NCBI GenBank assembly: GCA_028551475.1
Contig: CM052361.1
Location: forward strand, 14,446,875-14,510,874
Length of the DNA: 64,000 nt
Direction of reading: 5' to 3'
Source of the DNA: Casuarina equisetifolia
Lineage: Eukaryota; Streptophyta; Magnoliopsida; Fagales; Casuarinaceae
Made by a program: the position numbers and the translations under genes
Notes under the pieces: generated by a model
Databases searched by the model: none
The model's input: the letters and a program-made list of their open reading frames with translations, nothing else
Told to the model about the DNA's origin: nothing
Shown here: positions 1-13,488 of the stretch, piece by piece
Layout of the letters: every line of letters begins with the position of its first letter
Numbering within the stretch: the stretch's first letter is position 1

Positions 1-3000
1 GGTCAGGTAGTCATTACGCCAGTTTTCAGCAAAAACGGAGGTACTCGTATTTTTTTGCCATTGACCGGACGATTTTGCCCTTGCCAACGAGGTTGTCTGT
101 TTTTGCTCAAAATTACCTTGAATGACCGCCCCTGCATCCTGCTTTAAATGGTGAATGTCGTTTGCCGCGTATTTGTGTCTTTGATGTGTTTTTTTATATT
201 TTTATATTCTTATATATTTTCATAAAAATTTACAAAATAACTTTCTATTTTTTGTCATTTTCAGTTAATATTTTTTATTATTAAAAGTAGCTCTGGGCTT
301 TCGAAGGATCAGATCATCATTACGCTAGTTTTAAGAAAAAATCCAGGTACTCGTATTTTTTTGCCATTGACGGGACGATTTTGCCCCTACCACCGAGGTC
401 ATCTGTTTTTCCTCAAAATTACCCAAAATGACCGCCCCTGCATCCTGATTAAACTGGTGAATGTCGTTTGCTGCGTATTTGTATCTTTGATGTATTTTTT
501 ATTCTTTTGTATTTTTATATATTTTCATAAAAATTTACAAAATAATTTTCCATTTTTTGTCATTTTCAGTTAATGTTTTTTACTATGAAAAGAAGCTCTA
601 GGCTTTCCAAGGGTCAAGTAGTCATTACGCAAGTTTTCAGCAAAAACGGAGGTGTATTTTTTTGCCATTGATCGGACGATCTTGCCCCCGCCAACGAGGT
701 CGTTTGTTTTTCCTCAAAATTACCCTCAATGACCTCCCCTGCATCCTGATTAAAATGGTGAATGTCGTTTGCTGCGTATTTGTATCTATGATGTATTTTT
801 TATTTTTTACTTTTTCTATTTTTACTTATTTTCATAAAAATTTTCAAAATAATTTTCCATTTTTTGTCATTTTCAGTTAATATTTTTTACTATTAAAAGA
901 AGCACTGGGCTTTCGAAGCGTCAGGTAGTCATTACGCCAGTTTTTAGGAAAAATGGAGGTACTTGTATTTTTTTGCCAGTGACTGGACGATTTTGCCCCT
1001 GCCAACGAGGTCGTCTGTTTTTCCTCAAAATTAGCCTGAATGACCGCCCCTGCATCCTGATTAAACTGGTGAATGTGGTTTACTGCGTATTTGTATCTTT
1101 GATGTATTTTTTTATTTTGTTGTATTTTTATATATTTTCATAAAAATTTATAAAATAATTTACTATTTTTTCTCATTTTGAATTAATATTTTTTACTATT
1201 AAAAGAAGCTCTGGGCTTTCGAAGGGTCAGGTAGTCATTACGCCAGTTTTCAGCAAAAACGGAGGTACTCGTATTTTTTTGCCATTGACCGGACGATTTT
1301 GCCCCTGCCAACGAGGTCGTCTGTTTTTCCTCAAAATTACCCAAAATGACCGCCCCTGGATCCTGATTAAAATGGTGAATGTCGTTTGCTGCGTATTCGT
1401 ATCTTTGATGTATTTTTTATTTTTTTGTATTTGTATATATTTTCATAAAAATTTACAAAATAATTTTCTATTTTTTCTCATTTTCAGTTAATATTTTTTA
1501 CTATTAAAAGAAACTCTAGGCTTTCGAAGGGTCAGGTAGTCATTATGCCAGTTTTAAGAAAAAATGAAGGTTCTCGTATTTTTTTGCCATTGACGAGACG
1601 ATTTTGCCCCTGCCAACGAGTTCGTCTATCTTTCAACAAAATTACCCCGAATGACCGCCCCTGTATCCTGATTACAATGGTGAATGTCGTTTGCTGCGTA
1701 TATGTATCTTTGATGTATTTCTTATTTTTTTGTATTTTTATATATTTTCAAAAAAAATACAAAATAATTGTTCATTTTTTCTCATTTTCAGTTAGTATTT
1801 TTTACTATTAAAAGAAGCTCGAGGCTTTCGAAGGGTCAGGTAGTCTTTGCGCCAGTTTTCAATAAAAACAGTGGTACTCGTATTTTTTTTACCATTGAGG
1901 GGATGATTTTGCCCCTGCCAACGAGGTCGTCTGTTTTTCCTCAAAATTAGCCTGAATGACCGCCCCTGCATCCTGACTAAAATGGTGAATGTCGTTTGCT
2001 ACGTATTTGTATCTTTGATGTATTTCTTATTTTTTTTGTCTTTTTATATATTTTCATAAAAACTTAGAAAATAATTTTTTGTTTTTCTCATTTTCAATTA
2101 ATATTTTTTACTATTAAAATAAGCTCTGGGCTTTCGAAGGATCAGGTAGTCATTACGCCAGTTTTAAGCAAAAACGGAGGTACTCGTATTTTTTTGCCAT
2201 TGACCAGACGATTTTGCTTGTGCCAACGAGTTTGTCTGTTTTTCCTCAAAATTACCTTGAATGATTGCCCCTGCATACTGCTTAAAATGGTAAATGTCGT
2301 TTGCTGCGTATATGTATCTTTGATGTATTTCTTATTTTTTTGTATTTTTATATATTTTCATAAAAACATACAAAACAATTTTTCATTTTTTCTCATTTTC
2401 AGTTAATATTTTTTACTATTAAAAGAAGCTCTGGGCTTTCGAAGGGTCAGGTAGTCATTGCGCCAGTTTTCAGCAAAAACGGAACTACTCGTATTTTTTG
2501 CCATTGACGGGACGATTTTGCCCCTGCCAACGAGGTCGTCTGTTTTTCCTCAAAATTACCCAGAATGACCGTCCCTGCATCCTGATGAAAATGGTGAATG
2601 TCGTTTGCTGCGTATTTGTATCTTTGATGAATTTGTTATTTTTTTTGTATTTTTACATATTTTCATAAAAATTTACAAAATAATTTTCTATTTTTTCTCA
2701 TTTTCAGTTAATATTTTTTACTATTAAAAGAAGCTCTGGGCTTTCGAAGGGTCAAGCAGTCATTGGGTCAGTTTTCAGCAAAAACGGTGGTACTCGTATT
2801 TTTTTGCCATTGACTAGACGATTTTGCCCCTGCCAATGAGTTTGTCTATTTTTCCACAAAATTACCCTAAATGACCGCCCCTGTATCCTGATTACAATGG
2901 TGAATGTCGTTTGCTGCGTATTCGTATCTTTGATGTATTTTTTTTTTGTATTTTTATATATTTTCATAAAAATTTACAAAATAATTTTCTATTTTTTCTC

Positions 3001-6000
3001 ATTTTCAATTAATATTTTTTACTATTAAAAGAAGCTCTGGGCTTTCGAAGGGTCAGGTAGTCATTACGTCAGTTTTCAGCAAAAACGGAGGTACTCGTAT
3101 TTTTTTGCCATTGACCGGACGATTTTGCCCCTGCCAACGAGGTCGTCTGTTTTTCCTCAAAATTACCCTGAATCACCGCCCCTGCATCTTGATTAAAATG
3201 GTGAATGTCGTTTGCTGCGTATTTGTATCTTTGATGTATTTTTATATATTTTCATAAAAATTTACACAATAATTTTCCATTTTTTCTCATTTTCAGTTAA
3301 CATTTTTTACTATTAAAAGAAGCTCTGGGCTTTCGAAGGGTTAGGTAGTCATTACGCCAGTTTTCAGCAAAAACGGAGGTACTCGTATTTTTTTGCCATT
3401 GACCGGATGATTTTGCCCCTGCCAACGAGGTCGTCTGTTTTTCCTCAAAATTACCCAGAATCACCGCCCCTACATCTTGATTAAAATGGTGAATATCGTT
3501 TGCTGCGTATTTGTATCTTTGATGAATTTTTTTTTTTTTGTATTTTTATATATTTTCATAAAAAATTACAAAATAATTTTTCATTTTTTGTCATTTTCAG
3601 TTAATATTTTTTACTATTAAAAGAAGCTCTGGGCTTTCGAAGGGTCAGGTAGCCATTACGCCAGTTTTCAGTAAAAAGAGAGGTACTCATATTTTTTTGC
3701 CATTGACAGGACGATTTTCTCCCTGCCAACGAGGTCGTCTGTTTTCCCTCAAAATTACCCTGAATGACCGCCCCTGCATCCTGATTAAAATCGTGAATGT
3801 CGTTTGCTACGTATTTGTATCTTTGATGTATTTTTTATTTTTTATTTTTGTATTTTTATGTATTTTGATAAAACATTACAAAATAATTTTCCATTTTTTC
3901 TCATTTTTAGTTAATATTTTTTACTATTGAAAGAAGCTGTGGGCTTTCGCAGGATCAGGTGGTCATTACGCAGTTTTAAGCAAAAACAGAGGTACTCGTA
4001 TTTCTTTGCAATTGACCAGACGATTTTGCCCCTGCCAACGAGTTCGTCTATTTTTCCTCAAAATTACCCTGAATGACCGCCCCTGTATCTTGATGAAAAT
4101 GGTGAATGTCGTTTGTTGCATATTTGTATCGTTCACGTATTTCTTATTTTTTTTTTCTATTTTTATATGATTTCATAAAAATTTACCAAATAATTTTCTA
4201 TTTTTTCTCATTTCAGTTAATAGTTTTTACTATTAAAAGAAGCTTTAGGCTTTCAAAGGGTCAGGTAGGCATTGCGTCAGTTTTCAGCAAAAACGGTGGT
4301 GCTTGTATTTTTTTGCCATTGACGGGACGATTTTGCCCCTGCCAACGAGGTCGTCTGTTTTCCCTCAAAATTACCTTGAATGACCGCCCTGTATCCTGAT
4401 TAAAATGGTGAATGTCGTTTCTTGCGTATTTGTATCTTTGATGAATTTTTTATTTTTTTAGTATTTTTATATATTTTCATAAAAATTTACAAAGTAATTT
4501 TGAATTTTTTCTCATTTTCAGTTAATATTTTTTACTATTGAAAGAAGCTCTGGGCTTTCGCAGGATCAGGTGGTCATTACGCCAGTTTTAAGCAAAAACG
4601 GAGGTACTCGTATTTTTTTGCCATTGACCAGACGATTTTGCCCCTGCCAACGAGTTCGTCTATTTTTGCTCAAAATTACCGTGAATGACCGCCCCTGTAT
4701 CCTGATTAAAATGGTGAATGTCGATTGTTGCATATTTGTATCTTTCACGTATTTCTTATTTTTTTTTTGTATTTTTATATGATTTCACAAAAATTTACAA
4801 AATAATTTTTCATTTTTTGTCATTTTCAGTTAATATTTTCTACTATTAAAAGAAGCTCTGGGCTTTCGAAGGGTCAAGTAGTCATTACGCCAGTTTTTAG
4901 GAAAAATGGAGGTACTTGAATTTTTTTGCCATTGACCGGACGATTTTGCGCGTAGCAACGAGGTCATCTATTTTTCCTCAAAAATACCCTGAAGGACCGC
5001 CCCTGCATCCTGATTAAATTGGTGAATGTGGTTTGCTGCGTATTTGTATTGCTGTTGTATTTTTTATTTTCTTGTATTTTTATATATTTTCATAAAAATT
5101 TACAAAATAATTTTCTATTTTTTTCTCATTTTGAATTAATATTTTTTTACTATTAAAAGAAGCTCTGGGCTTTCGAAGGGTCAGGTAGTCATTGTGCCAG
5201 CTTTCAGCAAAAACGGAGGTACTCGTATTTTTTTGCCATTGACTGGACGATTTTGCCCCTGCCAACGAGTATGTCTGTTTTCCTCAAAACTACCTTGAAT
5301 GACCGTCCCTGCATCCTGATTAAAATGGTGAATGTCGTTTGCTGCGTATTTGTATCTTTGATGTATTTTTTATTTTTTTGTATTTTTATATATTTTCACA
5401 AAAATTTACAAAATAATTTTTCATTTTTTGTCATTTTCAGTTAATATTTTCTACTATTAAAAGAAGCTCTGGGCTTTCGAAGGGTCAAGTAGTCATTACG
5501 CCAGTTTTTAGGAAAAATGGAGGTACTTGTATTTTTTTGCCATTGACCGGACGATTTTGCGCCTAGCAACGAGGTCATCTATTTTTCCTCAAAAATACCC
5601 TGAAGGACCGCCCCTGCATCCTGATTAAATTGGTGAATGTGGTTTGCTGCGTATTTGTATCGCTGTTGTATTTTTTATTTTCTTGTATTTTTATATATTT
5701 TCATAAAAATTTACAAAATAATTTTCTATTTTTTTCTCATTTTGAATTAATATTTTTTTACTATTAAAAGAAGCTCTGGGCTTTCGAAGGGTCAGGTAGT
5801 CATTGTGCCAGCTTTCAGCAAAAACGGAGGTACTCGTATTTTTTTGCCATTGACTGGACGATTTTGCCCCTGCCAACGAGTATGTCTGTTTTCCTCAAAA
5901 CTACCTTGAATGACCGTCCCTGCATCCTGATTAAAATGGTGAATGTCGTTTGCTGCATATTTGTATCTTTGATGTATTTTTTATTTTTTTGTATTTTTAT

Positions 6001-6228
6001 ATATTTTCACAAAAATTTACAAAATAATTTTTCATTTTTTGTCATTTTCAGTTAATATTTTCTACTATTAAAAGAAGCTCTGGGCTTTCGAAGGGTCAAG
6101 TAGTCATTACGCCAGTTTTTAGGAAAAATGGAGGTACTTGTATTTTTTTGCCATTGACCGGACGATTTTGCGCCTGGCAACGAGGTCATCTATTTTTCCT
6201 CAAAAATACCCTGAATGACCGCCCCTGC
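1..6228 (+). repeat. Satellite block A, ~305-bp monomer, ~20 copies
   Basis: Head-to-tail tandem repeat. The motif GGTCAGGTAGTCATT recurs at about 1, 306, 610, 910, 1225, 1530 and 1834, a step of 304-306 bp. Each monomer has two halves. The first (about 180 bp) is mixed in base composition and contains TGACCGGACGATTTTGCCCC and AAAATGGTGAATGTCGTTTG. The second (about 120 bp) is T/A-rich and ends TTAATATTTTTTACTATTAA. Neighbouring monomers mostly differ by scattered substitutions and T-run length. Short open frames occur on both strands but simply repeat with the monomer. The array starts before the window. I do not recognise the family. Pericentromeric or other heterochromatic location is an inference. 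Confidence 0.95.
4790..6228 (+). repeat. Dimeric higher-order repeat, 611 bp, ~2.3 copies
   Basis: Two adjacent monomers were duplicated as a unit. The variant junction GGTCAAGTAG followed by TTTTTAGGAAAAATGG recurs at 4872, 5483 and 6094, exactly 611 bp apart. Copies 1 and 2 are almost identical, far closer than the ~305-bp neighbours are to one another. The third copy is cut by the solo LTR at 6229. Confidence 0.85.
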
Positions 6229-6990
6229 TGATGCGGATTCACTTAAGGCCCAATATTACGAGTTCCAGTATCAAAGAATTAAGAGTTCACAACATAATCC
6301 AATGGGTCCAAGAAGGCCAAGGTTGAAGAAGCAGCCCAAGAATATTCCATAGCATCTCTGCAGGCTTTAATATTTGGGGTTTCCTAAATAATTGTTGAGT
6401 CCTTAATTTCATAGGTTTAATTTATTGTTTGAGAATATTTCCTTTTATTTGGTTTTCCATAATTGTCTAGGTTCGTAATTTATCTAGGTTTTCATACTTG
6501 TCAGATTTCTGATTTGTTTAGGATTCCTTATTTGTCAGAATCCAGATTTGTTAAGACTTCCTTAATTATAAGGATTCTTGATTTATCAGGATCCTTCTAG
6601 AATTAGGTTTTAAGGATTCCTGATTTACCAGGATCCTTCTAGAATTAGGTTTAGCTGCCTATTTAAAGGGAGCATTGTTTCAATTGTAACCAGAGTTGTT
6701 TTCAAGAGAATAGAAATCCCAAAGTTGTGTGATCAACTTTTGCATCCTTTATCCAATTCTTGCCAGAGATTGATGGTGGAGCACCTCCTTGACTGGTGGC
6801 GTTGCCTTTACGTCTTGGAGCTTGTTGGCATCTATCCTTTTATTTTGATTATTCCTATTTTCGTTTTTTCTCCCTTCCTCCCTACCAAACACTCACTTTT
6901 CCCAACAAAAAACCCAAAACACCAAAAAAACGATTTTTTACATATTTTCTAAACCCGAGCTCACTCATGCCCACCATAACATTCGCATCA
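6229..6990. mobile_element. Solo LTR inserted in the satellite
   Basis: A 762-bp non-satellite block begins TGATGCG and ends CGCATCA, a perfect 7-bp terminal inverted repeat of LTR type (TG...CA). The flanks CCTGC (6224-6228) and CCTAC (6991-6995) are a 5-bp target-site duplication with one mismatch. The satellite continues in the same monomer phase on the other side. Inside are a TATA-like TATTTAAA (6660-6667) and an imperfect 41-bp tandem duplication (6570-6610 and 6611-6652). No internal retroelement region is present, so this is a recombined solo LTR. The TATA position suggests plus orientation. Copia or gypsy origin cannot be decided from the LTR alone. Confidence 0.85.
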
Positions 6991-6995
6991 CCTAC

Positions 6996-9900
6996 ATTCT
7001 AATTAAAATGGTGAATGTCGTTTGTTGCGTATTTGTATTTTATATGTATTTTTTATTTTTTATTTTTCTATTTTTATATATTTTCATAAAAACTTTCAAA
7101 ACAATTTTCTATTTTTTCCCATTTTCAGTTAATATTTTTTACTATTAAAAGAAGCTCTGGGCTTTCGAAGGGTCAAGTAGTCATTGCGCTAGTTTTCAGC
7201 AAAAACGGAGGTACTCGTATTTTTTTGCCATTGACGAGACGATTTTACCGCTGCCAACGAGGTCGTCTGTTTTTCCTCAAAATTACCCGGAATGATCACC
7301 CTACATCCTGATTAAAATGGTGAATGTCGTTTCCTGCGTATTTGTATCTTTGATGAATTTTTTTTATTTTCTTAGTATTTTTATATATTTTGATAAAAAT
7401 TTACAAAATAATTTTCCATTTTTTCTGATTTACAGTTAAAAATTTTTACTATTCAAAGAAGCTCTGGGCTTTCGTAGGATCAGGTGGTCATTACGCCAGT
7501 TTTAAGCAAAAACGGAGGTACTCGTATTTTTTTGCCATTGACCAGACGATTTTGCCCCTGCTAACGAGTTCGTCTACTTTTCCTCAAAATTACCCTGAAT
7601 GACCGCCCCTGTAACCTGATGAAAATGGTGAATGTCGTTTGTTGCATATTTGTATCTTTGACGTATTTCTTTTTTTTTTATATATATATTTTCATAAAAA
7701 TTTACGAAATAATTTTCTATTTTTTCTCATTTTCAGTTAATATTTTTTACTATTAAAAGAAGCCCTAGGCTTTCAAAGGATTAGGTAGTCATTACGTTAG
7801 TTTTAAGCAAAAACGGAGGTACTCGTATTTTTTTGCCATTGACCGGAGGATTTTGCCCATGCCAACGAGTATGTCTGTTTTTCTTCAAAATTACCCTGAA
7901 TGACCGCCCTGCATCCTTATTAAAATGGTGAATGTCGTTTGCTGCGTATTTGTATCTTTGATGTATTTTTTTATTTTTTTTGTATTTTTGTATATTTTCA
8001 TAAAAATTTACAAAATAATTTTCGATTTTTCTCATTTTCAGTTAATATTTTTTACTATTAAAAGAAGCTCTGGGCTTTCGAAGGGTCAGGTAGCCATTAC
8101 GCCAGTTTTCAGCAAAAAAGGAGGTACTCGTATTTTTTTTCCATTGACCGGACGATTTTTCGCCTGCCAACGAGGTCGTCTGTTTTTCCTCAAAATTACC
8201 CTGAATGACCGCCCTGCATCCTGAATAAAATAGTGAATGTCGTTTGCTGCGTATTTGTATCTTTGATGTATTTTTTATTTTTTTTCTATTTTTATATAGT
8301 TTCAAAAAAATTTACAAAATAATTTTCTATTTTTTCTCATTTTCAGTTAATCTTTTTTACTGTTATAAGATGTTCTGGGCTTTCGAAGAAGGGTCAGGTA
8401 GTCATTGCGCCAGTTTTCAGCAAAAACGAAGATACACGTATTTTTTTGCCATTAACAGGACGATTTTTGCCCAGCCAACGAGGTCATCTGTTTTTCCTCA
8501 AAATTACCCTGAATGACCGCCCCTGCATCCTGATTAAAATGGTGAATGTCGTTTGCTGTGTATTTGTATCTTTGATGCATTTTCTATTTTTTGTTTTTTT
8601 TTTTTTTTATATATTTTCATTAAAATTTAAAAAATAAGTTTCCATTTTTTCTCATTTTCGGTTAATATTTTTTACTATTAAAAGAAGCTTTGGGTTTTCT
8701 AAGGGTCAGGTAGTCATTGCGCCAGTTTTCAGCAAAAACGGAGGTACTTGTATTTTTTTGCCATTGACGGGATGATTTTGCCCTTGCCAACGACGTCTTC
8801 TGTCTTTCCACAAAATTACCCTGAATGACCGCCCCTGCATCCTGAATAAAATGGTGAATGTCGTTTGCTGCGTATTTGTATCTTTGATGTTTTTTTTATA
8901 TATTTTCATAAAAATTTACAAAATAATTTTCCATTTTTTTTATTTTCAGTTAATATTATTTACTATTAAATAAAGCTCTGGGCTTTCGAAGGATCAGGTA
9001 GTCATTCCGCCAATTTTAAGGAAAAACGGAGGTACTCGTATTTTTTTGCCATTGACCGGATGATTTTCCCCCTACCAACGAGTACGTCTGTTTTGCCTCA
9101 AAATTACCCTGAATGACCGCCCCTGCATCCTGCTTGAAATGGAGAATGTCGTTTCTTGCGTATTTGTATCTTTGATGTATTTTTTATATTTTTGTATTTT
9201 TATATATTTTCATAAAAATTTACAAAATAATTTTTCATTTTTTCTCATTTTCAGTCAATATTTTTTACTATTAAAAGAAGCTCTGGACTTTCGAAGGGTC
9301 AGGTAGTCATTGCGCCAGTTTTTAGCAAAAAAGGAGGTACTCGTATTTCTTTTCCATTGACCGGACGATTTTTCGCCTGCCAACGAGGTCGTCTGTTTTT
9401 CCTCAAAATTACCCTGAATGACCGCCCTGCATCCTGAATAAAATGGTGAATGTCGTTTGCAGCGTATTTGTATCTTTGATGTATTTTTTATTTTTTTTTC
9501 TATTTTTATATAGTTTCAAAAAAATTTACAAAATAATTTTCTATTTTTTCTCATTTTCAGTTAATCTTTTTTACTGTTATAAGATGTTCTGGGCTTTCGA
9601 AGGGTCAGGTAGTCATTGCGCCAGTTTTCAGCAAAAACGAAGATACACGTATTTTTTTGCCATTAACAGGACGATTTTTGCCCAGCCAACGAGGTCATCT
9701 GTTTTTCCTCAAAATTACCCTGAATGACCGCCCCTGCATCCTGATTAAAATGGTGAATGTCGTTTGCTGTGTATTTGTATCTTTGATGCATTTTCTATTT
9801 TTTGTTTTTTTTTTTTTTTTTTATATATTTTCATTAAAATTTAAAAAATAAGTTTCCGTTTTTTCTCATTTTCGGTTAATATTTTTTACTATTAAAAGAA

Positions 9901-12900
9901 GCTTTGGGTTTTCTAAGGGTCAGGTAGTCATTGCGCCAGTTTTCAGCAAAAACGGAGGTACTTGTATTTTTTTGCCATTGACGGGATGATTTTGCCCTTG
10001 CCAACGACGTCTTCTGTCTTTCCACAAAATTACCCTGAATGACCGCCCCTGCATCCTGAATAAAATGGTGAATGTCGTTTGCTGCGTATTTGTATCTTTG
10101 ATGTTTTTTTTATATATTTTCATAAAAATTTACAAAATAATTTTCCATTTTTTTTATTTTCAGTTAATATTATTTACTATTAAATAAAGCTCTGGGCTTT
10201 CGAAGGATCAGGTAGTCATTCCGCCAATTTTAAGGAAAAACGGAGGTACTCGTATTTTTTTGCCATTGACCGGATGATTTTCCCCCTACCAACGAGTACG
10301 TCTGTTTTGCCTCAAAATTACCCTGAATGACCGCCCCTGCATCCTGCTTGAAATGGAGAATGTCGTTTCTTGCGTATTTGTATCTTTGATGTATTTTTTA
10401 TATTTTTGTATTTTTATATATTTTCATAAAAATTTACAAAATAATTTTTCATTTTTTCTCATTTTCAGTCAATATTTTTTACTATTAAAAGAAGCTCTGG
10501 ACTTTCGAAGGGTCAGGTAGTCATTGCGCCAGTTTTTAGCAAAAAAGGAGGTACTCGTATTTCTTTTCCATTGACCGGACGATTTTTCGCCTGCCAACGA
10601 GGTCGTCTGTTTTTCCTCAAAATTACCCTGAATGACCGCCCTGCATCCTGAATAAAATGGTGAATGTCGTTTGCAGCGTATTTGTATCTTTGATGTATTT
10701 TTTTTTTTTTTCTATTTTTATATAGTTTCAAAAAAATTTACAAAATAATTTTCTATTTTTTCTCATTTTCAGTTAATCTTTTTTACTGTTATAAGATGTT
10801 CTGGGCTTTCGAAGGGTCAGGTAGTCATTGCGCCAGTTTTCAGCAAAAACGAAGATACACGTATTTTTTTGCCATTAACAGGACGATTTTTGCCCAGCCA
10901 ACGAGGTCATCTGTTTTTCCTCAAAATTACCCTGAATGACCGCCCCTGCATCCTGATTAAAATGGTGAATGTCGTTTGCTGTGTATTTGTATCTTTGATG
11001 CATTTTCTATTTTTTGTTTTTTTTTTTATATATTTTCATTAAAATTTAAAAAATAAGTTTCCGTTTTTTCTCATTTTCGGTTAATATTTTTTACTATTAA
11101 AAGAAGCTTTGGGTTTTCTAAGGGTCAGGTAGTCATTGCGCCAGTTTTCAGCAAAAACGGAGGTACTTGTATTTTTTTGCCATTGACGGGATGATTTTGC
11201 CCTTGCCAACGACGTCTTCTGTCTTTCCACAAAATTACCCTGAATGACCGCCCCTGCATCCTGAATAAAATGGTGAATGTCGTTTGCTGCGTATTTGTAT
11301 CTTTGATGTTTTTTTTATATATTTTCATAAAAATTTACAAAATAATTTTCCATTTTTTTTATTTTCAGTTAATATTATTTACTATTAAATAAAGCTCTGG
11401 GCTTTCGAAGGATCAGGTAGTCATTCCGCCAATTTTAAGGAAAAACGGAGGTACTCGTATTTTTTTGCCATTGACCGGATGATTTTCCCCCTACCAACGA
11501 GTACGTCTGTTTTGCCTCAAAATTACCCTGAATGACCGCCCCTGCATCCTGCTTGAAATGGAGAATGTCGTTTCTTGCGTATTTGTATCTTTGATGTATT
11601 TTTTATATTTTTGTATTTTTATATATTTTCATAAAAATTTACAAAATAATTTTTCATTTTTTCTCATTTTCAGTCAATATTTTTTACTATTAAAAGAAGC
11701 TCTGCACTTTCGAAGGGTCAGGTAGTCATTGCGCCAGTTTTCAGCAAAAAATGAGGTACTCGTATTTCTTTTCCATTGACCGGACGATTTTTTGCCTGCC
11801 AACGAGGTCGTCTGTTTTTCCTCAAAATTACCCTGAATGACCGCCCTGCATCCTGAATAAAATGGTGAATGTCGTTTGCAGCGTATTTGTATCTTTGATG
11901 TATTTTTTATTTTTTTCTATTTTTATATAGTTTTAAAAAAATTTACAAAATAATTTTCTATTTTTTCTCATTTTCAGTTAATCTTTTTTACTGTTATAAG
12001 ATGTTCTGGGCTTTCGAAGGGTCAGGTAGTCATTGCGCCAGTTTTCAGCAAAAACGAAGATACACGTCTTTTTTTGCCATTGACAGGACGATTTTTGTGC
12101 AGCCAACGAGGTCGTCTGTTTTTCCTCAAAATTATGCTGAATGACCGCCCCTGCATCCTGATTAAAATGGTGAATGTCGTTTGCTGCGTATTTGTATCTT
12201 TGATGCATTTTCTATTTTTTGTATTTTTATATATTTTCATTAAAATTAAAAAATAAGTTTCCATTTTTTCTCATTTTCGGTTAATATTTTTTACTATTAA
12301 AAGAATCTTTGGGCTTTCTAAGGGTCAGGTAGTCATTGCGCCAGTTTTCAGCAAAAACGGAGGTACTTGTATTTTTTTGCCATTCACGGTTCCGATTTTG
12401 CCCCTGCCAACGAAGAAGTTTGTTTTTCCTCAAAATTACCCTGAATGACCGCCCCTGCATCCTGAATAAAATGGTGAATGTCGTTTGCTGCGTATTTGTA
12501 TCTTTGATGAATTTTTAACTTTTTTTGTATTTTTATATATTTTCATAAAAATTTACAAAATAATTTTCCATTTTTTTTTATTTTCAGTTAATATTATTTA
12601 CTATTAAATAAAGCTCTGGGCTTTCGAAGGATCAGGTAGTCTTTCCGCCAATTTTAAGCAAAAACGGAGGTACTCGTATTTTTTTGCCATTGACCGGATG
12701 ATTTTGCCCCTGCCAACGAGTACGTCTGTTTTGCCTCAAAATTACCCTGAATGACCGCCCCTGCATCCTGCTTGAAATGGTGAATGTCGTTTCTTGCTTA
12801 TTTGTATCTTTGATGTATTTTCTATTTTTTTGTATTTTTATATATTTTCATAAAAATTTAGAAATTAATTTTTCATTTTTTCTGATTTTCAGTTAATATT

Positions 12901-13488
12901 TTTTACTATTAAAAGAAGCTCTGGACTTTCGAAGGTTCAGGTAGTCATTGCGCTAGTTTTCAGCAAAAACGGAGGTACTTGTATTTTTTTTTCCATTGAC
13001 AGGATGATTTTTCGCCTGCCAACGAGGTCGTCTATTTTTCCTCAAAATTACCCTGAATGTCCGTCCCTGCATCATGAATAAAATGGTGAATGTCGTTTGC
13101 TGCGTATTTGTATCTTTCATGTATTTTTTTTTTTTATTTTTTTGGTATTTTTATATATTTTTAAAAAATTTACAAAATAATTTTCTATTTTTTCTCATTT
13201 TCAGTTAATATTTTTTACTGTTATAAGATGTTCTGGGCTTTCGAAGGGTCAGGTAGTCATTGCGCCAGTTTTCAACAAAAATGAAGGTACTCGTATTTTT
13301 TTGCCATTGACAGGACGATTTTGCCCCAGCCACGAGGTCGTCTGTCTTTCCTCAAAATTACCCTGAATGACCGCCCCTGCATCCTGATTAAGATGGTGAA
13401 TGTCGTTTGCTGCGTATTTGTATCTTTGATGCATTTTCTATTTTTTTGTATTTTTATATATTTTAATAAAATTTTACAAAATAATTTG
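6996..13488 (+). repeat. Satellite block B, ~305-bp monomer, ~21 copies
   Basis: Same monomer and orientation as block A, resuming in phase after the solo LTR. The left part (6996-8083) is ordinary monomeric array. The rest is a tetrameric higher-order repeat listed separately. The block ends inside the T/A-rich half of a monomer at the terminal inverted repeat of the element at 13489. Confidence 0.93.
8084..13488 (+). repeat. Tetrameric higher-order repeat, ~1.21 kb, ~4.5 copies
   Basis: Four distinguishable monomer types recur in order. Type A has CCATTGACCGGACGATTTTT followed by CGCCTGCC. Type B has TTATAAGATGTTCTGGGC and GAAGATACACG. Type C has GAAGCTTTGGGTTTTCTAAG. Type D has AAATAAAGCTCTGGGC and CATTCCGCCAATTTTAAG. 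Type A starts at 8084, 9297, 10511, 11716 and 12935, spacing 1213, 1214, 1205 and 1219 bp. Copies 1-3 are nearly identical and differ mainly in poly-T length, for example near 8590, 9805 and 11020. Copies 4 and 5 are clearly more diverged. Copy 5 is cut at the element at 13489. Confidence 0.9.

Noticed and set aside
6725-7002. Open frames of 68-75 codons between the two satellite blocks
   Set aside because: They lie in the solo LTR (6229-6990) and have no coding landmarks.
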